This document shows positions 47,449 through 54,951 of a stretch of 64,000 bases of DNA, piece after piece; position 1 is the first letter of the stretch, and the number at the start of each line of letters is the position of its first letter. The DNA lies in NCBI GenBank assembly GCA_029237825.1, contig JAQZBQ010000011.1, forward strand, positions 42,362 to 106,361, read 5' to 3'. Under the pieces are notes generated by a model. The model saw only the letters and a list, made by a program, of their open reading frames with translations, ran no database searches and was not told the origin of the DNA. The position numbers and the translations under genes are program-made. The DNA comes from Bacteroidota bacterium (GTDB lineage Bacteria; Bacteroidota; Bacteroidia; B-17B0; Aurantibacillaceae).

Positions 47449-48849
47449 TTATGCATTGCCCTTCACGGTAAGCTCCTTTTCTTTTTCCCACTCACTCATA
47501 CCTCCCGAATAGTTTACCACATTTTTAAAGCCATGCTTCGCAAGTACCGAGTACGCAATGGATGATCGGTCGCCGGCCTGGCAATGGATCACCACCTTTT
47601 TATCCTTACTGATTTTATCGAGGTTATCTTCCAGTGTTCCAACAAATACATGCTCTGCACCTTGAATGTGTCCGGCCTTATACTCCGTGGCGTTTCTTAC
47701 GTCTACAACCTGCACATCTTCTGCGCTCAGCAATCGTTTAAATTCTGGCAGACTAACGTTATTGGCCTTCTCTAATGCATTCCCCCACGCATAGGTGGAG
47801 GTAATGTAACCATGGATCTTATCCAAACCAACACGCATGAGTTTACGGGTAAGGTCATCGAGCTGGGATTCATCTGCTAATAACATAAACGGTTCTTCAT
47901 AATTTAAAATAGAACCCGCCCAGGTAGAAAACGAATTATTATTTTGTATGTTCAAACTTCCCGGAATAAATCCTTTTGCAAAATCCATTTTGTTTCTCGT
48001 ATCTATCAACGGCATTCCACTTTGATACGCTTTCATAAATGTTTCGTCATCCAGCTTGGTGAGTTTTGGCACCGATGTTAGTAAGTCGCGCTTTACCTTA
48101 TTCAACTTTTTCATCACTGCGAAATACTGGGGTGGTTCAGGTTGATCAGAAAGTAAACTTTTAGTAAAGCCCTCCTCGTTTGTATTATATTGAAGTGCCC
48201 AGTTCCGGATTTTTTCATAACCCACTGTAGTACTGGGAACCGCGCCAAGAGCCTTCCCGCAGGCCGACCCTGCGCCATGCCCTGGCCATACCTGTACATA
48301 ATCAGGCAAATTTTCAAACATTTTAATCGATTCAAACATCTGGTGAGCGCCTTTCTCCTGCGAACCTTTTATTCCGGCTGCTTTCTCAAGCAAGTCGGGG
48401 CGACCAACATCGCCCACAAATACAAAATCTCCCGTAAATAGCATTACCGGTTCATTACTGGCCGGCAGGTCAGTCAACAGAAAACTGATGCTTTCTGGTG
48501 TATGCCCCGGTGTGTGCAACACATCAAACCTTAAATTCCCTAATGAAATTATGGATTGGTGCTTAAGGCCAATATGTTCAAATTCATATTGCCAGTCGGG
48601 GTCTCCCTCATCCGAAAGATAAAGCTTAGCGCCTGTCAATGCAGCCAGTTCGCGTGAACCCGATAAAAAGTCGGCATGAATATGCGTTTCAAGTACATGC
48701 GTAATTGTCATATTATTTTGTTTGGCAATGTCAAGGTAGGTGTCTACATCCCGCTTGGGATCTATCACCGCAGCCACCTTGGCTTTCTGACATCCAATCA
48801 CATAACTTGCTTGAGCAAGGCCTTTATCATAAACGTGTTGAAAAAACAT
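47449..48849 (-). CDS. MBL-fold and double rhodanese protein, persulfide dioxygenase-like
   Basis: 466 residues. N-terminal metallo-beta-lactamase fold of the ETHE1/persulfide dioxygenase group (HVLETHIHADFLSGS; HTPGHTPESISFLL; FTGDFVFVGDVGRPDL; WPGHGAGSACG), then an inactive rhodanese without the Cys (~275-350), then an active one with HCQAGDRS, Cys423. ETHE1 oxidises glutathione persulfide to sulfite with an Fe(II) centre; the fused rhodaneses could deliver or remove sulfane sulfur. Its promoter has the CRP palindrome at the shared distance. Confidence 0.88.
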   Translation of the reverse strand: MFFQHVYDKGLAQASYVIGCQKAKVAAVIDPKRDVDTYLDIAKQNNMTITHVLETHIHADFLSGSRELAALTGAKLYLSDEGDPDWQYEFEHIGLKHQSIISLGNLRFDVLHTPGHTPESISFLLTDLPASNEPVMLFTGDFVFVGDVGRPDLLEKAAGIKGSQEKGAHQMFESIKMFENLPDYVQVWPGHGAGSACGKALGAVPSTTVGYEKIRNWALQYNTNEEGFTKSLLSDQPEPPQYFAVMKKLNKVKRDLLTSVPKLTKLDDETFMKAYQSGMPLIDTRNKMDFAKGFIPGSLNIQNNNSFSTWAGSILNYEEPFMLLADESQLDDLTRKLMRVGLDKIHGYITSTYAWGNALEKANNVSLPEFKRLLSAEDVQVVDVRNATEYKAGHIQGAEHVFVGTLEDNLDKISKDKKVVIHCQAGDRSSIAYSVLAKHGFKNVVNYSGGMSEWEKEKELTVKGNA

Positions 48850-48883
48850 ATTTTAAAGTTAAATGGGTTAATTTTTTATAATA

Positions 48884-48928
48884 CAAAGTTAGTTTCCGCC
48901 TACCACATTAAGGGTAACATTTGTCACA
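48884..48928 (-). promoter_or_regulatory. CRP-controlled promoter of the MBL-rhodanese gene
   Basis: The -7 box TAACTTTG (minus strand, rc of 48884-48891) and the palindrome GGTAACATTTGTCACA (48913-48928) have 29.5 bp from the palindrome centre to the first T of the box, equal to the other sites. Predicted leader about 30 nt. Confidence 0.75.
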
Positions 48929-48935
48929 TATTACC

Positions 48936-49724
48936 TTACACAATTATTGCTTCTGTAAACAGGATATACGTCCCCATGAGCAAAACAAACCAGCCAAAAC
49001 CGTGTTTAAGTCTTACAGGGTTAGCCAGTACGGAAAGTTTGCTGCCAATCACCGTCCCAATAAGCGACAGAATGGTCACACTGATCAGAATCTTCCAGTT
49101 AAGAAGGTGAGTGCTTTGCAACAAATCCACCGATAAACCTACCAGTGAGTTAACCGCTATGATAAATAAGGACGTAGCCACAGCAACCTTCATTGGAAGT
49201 TTACTTACGAGTACAAGCGCCGGAATGATGATAAAGCCTCCGCCAGCTCCTAACACCCCGGTTAATAACCCAACGGTAGCGCCCTGAAGCAGAAGACTGA
49301 ACAACGAGGCAACGGGCTTTGTCTTTTCCAGCGACTTATCCCGGATCATCGATAATGAAGCAACAATCATCAACCCGGCAAAAACGATCAGCATAGCTGA
49401 AGATTGCGTGATAATAATTCCGTCCAGGTTAAATGTATGAGGAATAACCGGGAGCAAAAACCGACGGGTTAACACAACAGTAATAAAGGAAGGTAACCCA
49501 AATAGAAACGCTGTTTTAAAATCAACAAGCTTTTGTTTGAGTTTAGTAACCAGAGCTGCAGTACTACTTACGCCAACAACAAACAAAGAATATGTTGTTG
49601 CCGCTAAAGGGTCAATACCAAACATAAACACCAATACCGGCAGAGTTAAAATGGAACCCCCTGCGCCTATCATGCCCAATGAAATTCCAATTAATAAGGA
49701 TACGATATAACCCGCTATTTCCAT
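48936..49724 (-). CDS. TauE/SafE-family sulfite exporter
   Basis: 262 residues with about eight helices. IGISLGMIGAGGSILTLPVLVFMFGIDPLAATTYSLFVVG and GLLTGVLGAGGGFIIIPALVL are the two DUF81 halves of the TauE/SafE family, exporters of sulfite or sulfonates. It would remove sulfite made by persulfide oxidation. I chose ATG 49724; the longer frame from 49763 runs into the palindrome and -7 box. It ends 8 bp before the operator of the MBL gene. Confidence 0.88.
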   Translation of the reverse strand: MEIAGYIVSLLIGISLGMIGAGGSILTLPVLVFMFGIDPLAATTYSLFVVGVSSTAALVTKLKQKLVDFKTAFLFGLPSFITVVLTRRFLLPVIPHTFNLDGIIITQSSAMLIVFAGLMIVASLSMIRDKSLEKTKPVASLFSLLLQGATVGLLTGVLGAGGGFIIIPALVLVSKLPMKVAVATSLFIIAVNSLVGLSVDLLQSTHLLNWKILISVTILSLIGTVIGSKLSVLANPVRLKHGFGWFVLLMGTYILFTEAIIV

Positions 49725-49728
49725 TATG

Positions 49729-49773
49729 CAAAGGTGAAACCCCAAATTGACATTCTCTGTCACATTTGATACA
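49729..49773 (-). promoter_or_regulatory. CRP-controlled promoter of the TauE gene
   Basis: The palindrome TGTCACATTTGATACA (49758-49773) and a 7-of-8 box CACCTTTG (minus strand, rc of 49729-49736) again have 29.5 bp from centre to first base of the box. The implied transcript begins about one base before ATG 49724. Confidence 0.7.
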
Positions 49774-49903
49774 CACGGTTTTTTTTCATTAGCGCTAAAT
49801 ATGCTGTGCCTACCGGATTAAAATAACCGCTGAACGATATTTCTATAAATGGATGAATGGATAAAAGGAACTTCAATGTTTTCTAAAATAAAATCCTTCA
49901 CCC

Positions 49904-50626
49904 ATGAAACAATTCTGTATTTTGCTCTTCTCCTTTCTTATCGGAAAAACCTCTACTGCCTGCACCACCTGTAACCGACCTTTACAGGAAGCCATTTATA
50001 ACAGCACATTTGTTCCCAACCTGGTAGTCATGTTAACCGCCTTTTTTGTCCTGGCCATTATCGTTGTGATTTTGGCGCGCCTGTCCACTAAAAAACATCA
50101 TCAACATTTAACGCAATACCCGCAGCATAAGCACCTGAACCCTGTGCCGCTTGCCACAGCTTCGATGGTCTTAGGAATAGGCATGGGAGGATTTATGGAT
50201 GGTATTTGGTTTCATCAAATTCTCCAGTGGCATGAAATGCTTTCCAATAAAGTGCCTGTAGATACCGTGATTGGCAAAAGCGTAAATATGTTCTGGGATG
50301 GCATTTTCCATTTCTTTTGTTTGATGGTGGTATTAACTGGCCTTATTTTACTTTGGAAATTATTATTCCGCACCGATGTAAACCGTTCCAAAAACCTTTT
50401 CATTGGCGGCCTGCTGTTAGGCTGGGGACTGTTCAACTGCGTGGAAGGAATCATCGATCACCAGATTTTAAAACTGCATTTTGTCAAACAGGTTTCGCCC
50501 AATCCTGAAATTGCAAACTGGTTGTTCCTTGGTATTTCTTTACTGATGATCCTCTTAGGCGCTGCTACGGTTTATACACGAACGAACTATGAAGGTGATC
50601 TTACACGGCATCACAACGCGTTGTAA
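49904..50626 (+). CDS. DUF2243 membrane protein
   Basis: 240 residues with a signal-like N-terminus and about six helices. MVLGIGMGGFMDGIWFHQILQWHEML and GLFNCVEGIIDHQILKLH are the DUF2243 signature, with conserved His and Asp in membrane helices. The CTTC motif near residue 20 is on the probable outer side. The function of the family is unknown. It diverges from the TauE gene, but its upstream 180 bp show no CRP palindrome. Confidence 0.82.
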   Translation: MKQFCILLFSFLIGKTSTACTTCNRPLQEAIYNSTFVPNLVVMLTAFFVLAIIVVILARLSTKKHHQHLTQYPQHKHLNPVPLATASMVLGIGMGGFMDGIWFHQILQWHEMLSNKVPVDTVIGKSVNMFWDGIFHFFCLMVVLTGLILLWKLLFRTDVNRSKNLFIGGLLLGWGLFNCVEGIIDHQILKLHFVKQVSPNPEIANWLFLGISLLMILLGAATVYTRTNYEGDLTRHHNAL

Positions 50627-50715
50627 TTAACAATGCATGTAGCTTACGTTTTTTACAAAATCATGTTTTTAAATAACGATGGAATCAATTACTCACCGAT
50701 TTTTAAACTGTTTAA

Positions 50716-50745
50716 GGGATGATGTAGTTAGGGATGATGTAGCTT
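50716..50745 (+). repeat. Tandem duplication of 15 bp
   Basis: GGGATGATGTAGTTA is followed directly by GGGATGATGTAGCTT, two copies with two differences, in the 245-bp space between the DUF2243 and response-regulator genes. The rest of this space shows nothing. Confidence 0.7.
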
Positions 50746-50871
50746 ATGGTTAACTCAAAATTCTTTAAGCGAAAGTTAGACTCTTAACATTTGTAATTCT
50801 ATGACAAACTCCTGCAGCTTAGGTTTACACACAATTAAAACAGGTCGATCTGTCTTCTTAACTGGTTAAAT

Positions 50872-51294
50872 TTATCTCCAATAATGCTCCAGACCTTCAA
50901 TAGTCTTCACAAATCCCTGAGCGGTTAAAGGTTTTGTGATAAAGGAATCTGCACCCAGTTCCATACAAGTAAATTTTAAAGGATCGTTTTCCGAAACTGA
51001 AAGTATGACAACGGGAATGTGTTTCGTGTCCGGATTTGACTTAACGCCTCTTAACACCTCTATACTCTTTAGCCCATTTAAATGTAAATCAATGATAATT
51101 AAATTTGCTTTAAAGCCAAATTGAACTCCGTTTCTGAAGCCGGAATTTGTAAGAAATTCAAGTGCTTCTACACCAGATTTCAAATGAGTTACCTGTTTAT
51201 CAACGCCTACTTCCTTAAAAGCGTCTAAAGCAAGCTTTGCATCACTTTCAGAATCTTCAACCAATATGATTTCTATTTTTTGTAAATTATCCAT
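50872..51294 (-). CDS. Single-domain response regulator (Rcp1-like)
   Basis: 140 residues, one REC domain: IILVEDSESDAKLALDAFKE (acidic pocket), LIIIDLHLNGLKSIEVL (phosphoacceptor Asp), PVVILSVSENDP and SFITKPLTAQGF with the conserved Lys. No output domain. It resembles Rcp1-type regulators that work with hybrid or phytochrome kinases; no histidine kinase is in the window. Confidence 0.88.
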   Translation of the reverse strand: MDNLQKIEIILVEDSESDAKLALDAFKEVGVDKQVTHLKSGVEALEFLTNSGFRNGVQFGFKANLIIIDLHLNGLKSIEVLRGVKSNPDTKHIPVVILSVSENDPLKFTCMELGADSFITKPLTAQGFVKTIEGLEHYWR

Positions 51295-51621
51295 AATTTT
51301 TATGCGGCAATTTTCTTTCTTAACAGCGAAATTAAATGCGTTAAATTGCAGGCCGTCCAGAATTTAGATAGCCCCCTTATTGGTATAGTTTAACCTATAA
51401 AAAAAGAGAATTGAACAAGGTCTTTTTAACTCAGGTTATAAATAACTACTATTTGACTGAATGCCTTACTTATATCTACAACATAGTATCACATCGATGG
51501 CCGGACAACCTTACTCATACCCTTCTCGAGGGTTGGACAGAGCTAACCCAGGATAACGTGTCAAATACGTAGCTTGTACTAAAAGTATTAAATCTGAAGG
51601 TAAACTGATATCTGTTGTACA
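51295..51621. other. 327-bp intergenic space, nothing recognised
   Basis: Between the response regulator and the multicopper oxidase (both minus strand). I find no open frame with a start, no repeat and no clear hairpin with a T tract for either gene. Confidence 0.4.
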
Positions 51622-53847
51622 TTAATAGGTTAAAGTAATTCCGGCCCCGGGACCCATGTCACTATCGTAATGAGTTGATAAAGCAAAATTTCTGTTCAAA
51701 ATATATTTCAATCCTGCCATGTATTCGCCATCTGAATTAAACATCAACGATGACCTGAGCCGTTTCGTTAGCGGGATGTCTTCCCGCATCAGTTGCAGTC
51801 TGAATTTTCCATCACTGTCAACCCTTCCATCTGCAATAATCAAAAACGGTAAGGTATATTGTATACCAAAACACAATGCACTTCTCAAATCCTTGGTATT
51901 GTATTGGCCGAAAAAGTTCTGCCTAACTCCGTCACGATGCATGTCACGGTACCTCCAGTCAAACCCAATATATGGGAATAGCCACTGCATTTTGCCCAAA
52001 TACCTTCCAAAATGAGCCTCAGCCTCATAACCATGTTCAGTTAAATATCCTAAACGCCATTCCGTTTGAAATTTCCACCGTGTGTTTTGATACATCATTT
52101 CCCCATCATTTCCATTGCTTGCAAAATCATTTTCAAACATAAAATGAAATACCCTATCGTCACGGTAAAGTTTCATTAGCGCTTTCTTCGGGTTGGGAAG
52201 TTGCGGATTGGGTGGAGAACCTTCATAACTGAATATCCTTCCCATACCACTCATCATGTGGTATAGGATATGACAATGGAAAAACCAATCACCACTTTCG
52301 GTAGCCGCAAACTCAATCGTGTCGGTTTCCATTGGCATAATATCCAATACGTTTTTTAAAGGCGAATACTCACCATGCCCGTTTACAACTCTAAAAAAAT
52401 GTCCGTGTAAGTGCATAGGGTGGCGCATCATTGAATTGTTATAAAGAATAATACGAACATTTTCTCCCTTTCTAATCACGATTTTGTCTGTTTCAGAAAC
52501 AGTTTTATTATCCATACTCCAAACATACCGGTTCATATTTCCTGTCAGTTTGAAGTTCAACGTCTTAGTATGTGCCTCCGGCAAAGTCGTTTTTATGGGC
52601 GATTTCAACATTGCATAATTTAATGTTACAATATCAGATAACGCATTACTGTTATACTGAGTATCCATTCCTTTGTGATCATGGTCAGGTTTATTTTTAT
52701 CTTGATGTCCTGTTATTTCGGGATACATCACCACGTTCATATCCATCTGCTGAAGGCTCATATTCATTCCCATATCATCCAGATTACCATCCATTTTAAT
52801 CATCCCATTCATCATCCTCATTCCTTCGAAGTATTTGAGAGGTTTTAATGGCGATGCCAATTGTCTGATTCCGGAACCCAACCACAACGAGGTGCTTCTG
52901 ATCCTGTCTTCTGATGTAGCCAGGAATTCAAAGGCTGTGCTTTCCCTTGGAATCGTAACTACCACATCATAAATTTCTGCAACCGCAATGATTAGCCGGT
53001 CCACTTCAACGGGTTCAACATCCTCACCATCACTGGCAACCACATTTATTTTGCCACCCGCATACTTTAACCAAAAGTATGTCGATGAACTTCCGTTTAT
53101 AATACGAAGCCTCACCTTGTCTCCTGCCTTAAAGTGTGCCGCTTCATCTTCGGGCTTTCCATTCGTCAAAAATCTATCGTAATACACATCACTCACATCC
53201 ATCGCCAGCATTCTTTTCCACTCATTAACCAGCTTAATTCCCAAACTTTTATCTGCAATTGCATCAGCATAACTTTGTACTGCACCTTGTTGTATGTTAG
53301 CTTTTTTAATCGCTGACCAGTCATTCGCGTTATGCAAACGCCTGTGAACTTCAAAAGGCTTCATGTTTGTCCAGTCGCTCAATATCATGGTGTATTCAGG
53401 TAAATCCTGCTTCTCCTTTTTATGAATTATAAAAGCGCCGTACATTCCTACTTGCTCCTGCAATTTGGTATGAGAGTGGTACCAATAGGTGCCATTTTGT
53501 ACCAGTGCAAACTTATAACGGTGTATGGTGCCGGCCTTAATGGGAGCTGTCGTCAAATAAGGCACCCCATCCTGTTCGTTAGGCAAAATTAAACCATGCC
53601 AGTGAACAGACGTCTCCGTTCTTAACTCATTATGGATATATATTTCCGCTGTATCACCCTCGGTAAAATGCAACTCAGGCATAGGAATCCGGCCATTAAC
53701 AGCATAGGCTTTCTTTTCCTTTCCGCCAAAATTTACAAGGGTATCCCTCACAAATAGATCATACCGTACAGTTTTCTGCGCTTCAAGCCCATACCAAAAG
53801 GAGAGCACAATGCCTGATATTATATATCTAAAATAATTCATGTTCAA
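51622..53847 (-). CDS. Multicopper oxidase (CopA type) fused to CopB-like outer-membrane barrel
   Basis: 741 residues. After a signal peptide, three cupredoxin domains with copper ligands VHWHG (His82, His84), WYHSH (124, 126), HPMHLHGHFF and FHCHILYHMMSGM (His524-His526), plus a Met-rich stretch (MNGMIKMDGNLDDMGM) like CopA/CueO. From ~545 the chain becomes a beta-barrel (WRLGYLTEHGYEAEAHFGRYLGKMQWLFPYIGFDWRYRD, ending GAGITLTY), matching CopB. It oxidises Cu(I) at the cell envelope. Last gene of the copper operon. Confidence 0.88.
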   Translation of the reverse strand: MNMNYFRYIISGIVLSFWYGLEAQKTVRYDLFVRDTLVNFGGKEKKAYAVNGRIPMPELHFTEGDTAEIYIHNELRTETSVHWHGLILPNEQDGVPYLTTAPIKAGTIHRYKFALVQNGTYWYHSHTKLQEQVGMYGAFIIHKKEKQDLPEYTMILSDWTNMKPFEVHRRLHNANDWSAIKKANIQQGAVQSYADAIADKSLGIKLVNEWKRMLAMDVSDVYYDRFLTNGKPEDEAAHFKAGDKVRLRIINGSSSTYFWLKYAGGKINVVASDGEDVEPVEVDRLIIAVAEIYDVVVTIPRESTAFEFLATSEDRIRSTSLWLGSGIRQLASPLKPLKYFEGMRMMNGMIKMDGNLDDMGMNMSLQQMDMNVVMYPEITGHQDKNKPDHDHKGMDTQYNSNALSDIVTLNYAMLKSPIKTTLPEAHTKTLNFKLTGNMNRYVWSMDNKTVSETDKIVIRKGENVRIILYNNSMMRHPMHLHGHFFRVVNGHGEYSPLKNVLDIMPMETDTIEFAATESGDWFFHCHILYHMMSGMGRIFSYEGSPPNPQLPNPKKALMKLYRDDRVFHFMFENDFASNGNDGEMMYQNTRWKFQTEWRLGYLTEHGYEAEAHFGRYLGKMQWLFPYIGFDWRYRDMHRDGVRQNFFGQYNTKDLRSALCFGIQYTLPFLIIADGRVDSDGKFRLQLMREDIPLTKRLRSSLMFNSDGEYMAGLKYILNRNFALSTHYDSDMGPGAGITLTY

Positions 53848-53857
53848 AAGTTCAGTT

Positions 53858-54703
53858 TTATTTAACCGTTTCGACTGTTTTTCCGCAGTTCAACATTTGC
53901 GATCCGTAGTAAGGGTTTTTTATAGTAGCCTCCCTACTTAGCCAATTCGCACCCTTCCCATCATTATACATGGGGCAATGCTGATAATAAATGGGCGCAT
54001 CCGGTTTGGCAACTTTCAAGAGTGTATACAGGGTAGCCGATAGATCCATAAACTGAATCCTTTGGTTCTCAATATTCTTCGCCTTTGCAATAAGCTCCGC
54101 CTTTGCGATCAGATCCGTATAAATTTTCATCCACACTTCATGCTGCGCATGATCGAGTTTGTTCATGTCGATTTTTTGAAGTTTTTCCTTTAGATCGGCA
54201 GCTTTATCTCCCGCTTGCTTATAATCGCTTTTTACAAGTGCATTTTTTAAATCGAAATATGAATCAAATACGGATTTCAATTGATTTGACTTGGTTTGTT
54301 CCTTTACGTTCTCCATGTTCTCAGATGAGGATTCCTTCTGATTCATCACTGTTGACTTCTTTCTGCTCCGCTCATACTTACAACAGCTTGGTAAACTTGC
54401 GAAGGCCTCATCAGGAGCAAGAAAATTCTCATTATCATACCCTGCTAACGCAATACGTTTCAAAACTTCATCCTTATTGGTTTTATTGGTATCAAAGGTC
54501 AAGGTAGCTTCCTTCGTGTCTTTATTCCAATCGATACTGGCAACCTTCTTCTGACTACCAGCACTCTCTATTGTTTTTTCACACATCCCGCAGTTTCCGT
54601 CAACCCTAACTGTTAAAGTCTTTGCATTTTTAATTTGTCCTTTGCAACTTAGGCTGAATAAAAAGAGTGGCACAGAAATAAATAAGTTTACTAATGATCT
54701 CAT
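53858..54703 (-). CDS. HMA-DUF3347 lipoprotein for copper handling
   Basis: 281 residues with a lipoprotein signal (FLFSLSCKGQ). Residues ~27-95 are an HMA domain with NCGMCEKT (CxxC); a Lys/Asn-rich linker follows; ~135-270 is DUF3347, with the CusB-like end YYQHCPMYNDGKGANWLSR and NPYYGSQMLNCG. It probably takes copper in the periplasm or outer membrane. It lies 10 bp before the multicopper oxidase and 18 bp after the small chaperone. Confidence 0.83.
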   Translation of the reverse strand: MRSLVNLFISVPLFLFSLSCKGQIKNAKTLTVRVDGNCGMCEKTIESAGSQKKVASIDWNKDTKEATLTFDTNKTNKDEVLKRIALAGYDNENFLAPDEAFASLPSCCKYERSRKKSTVMNQKESSSENMENVKEQTKSNQLKSVFDSYFDLKNALVKSDYKQAGDKAADLKEKLQKIDMNKLDHAQHEVWMKIYTDLIAKAELIAKAKNIENQRIQFMDLSATLYTLLKVAKPDAPIYYQHCPMYNDGKGANWLSREATIKNPYYGSQMLNCGKTVETVK

Positions 54704-54721
54704 GTTTTTTTGTTTTATAAA

Positions 54722-54934
54722 TTATTGAATGGATTCAATTTGGAAACCTGCTTTCTCTACAGATTTAATGATGGATTCCGAATCACCGGTATGCGATTCA
54801 ACCGTGAGTATTTTATCGGGGGTATAAATATCCACATCCCATTTTTGAATACTGGATTCGTTATTCAGCAATGGTGCAACTTTTGCCAGGCAACCACTGC
54901 ATTTAATTGTTGTTTTAAATTTTAAAGTTTTCAT
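54722..54934 (-). CDS. HMA-domain copper chaperone
   Basis: 70 residues, one heavy-metal-associated domain with IKCSGCLAKVAPLL (CxxC). It should carry Cu(I) in the cytoplasm to the ATPase, as CopZ does. 17 bp after the ATPase gene in the same operon. Confidence 0.88.
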   Translation of the reverse strand: MKTLKFKTTIKCSGCLAKVAPLLNNESSIQKWDVDIYTPDKILTVESHTGDSESIIKSVEKAGFQIESIQ

Positions 54935-54951
54935 AAGTCTCCGATGTTTTG

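Noticed and set aside
50716..50745. CRISPR-like or satellite array
   Set aside because: Only two 15-bp units without spacers; a simple tandem duplication.
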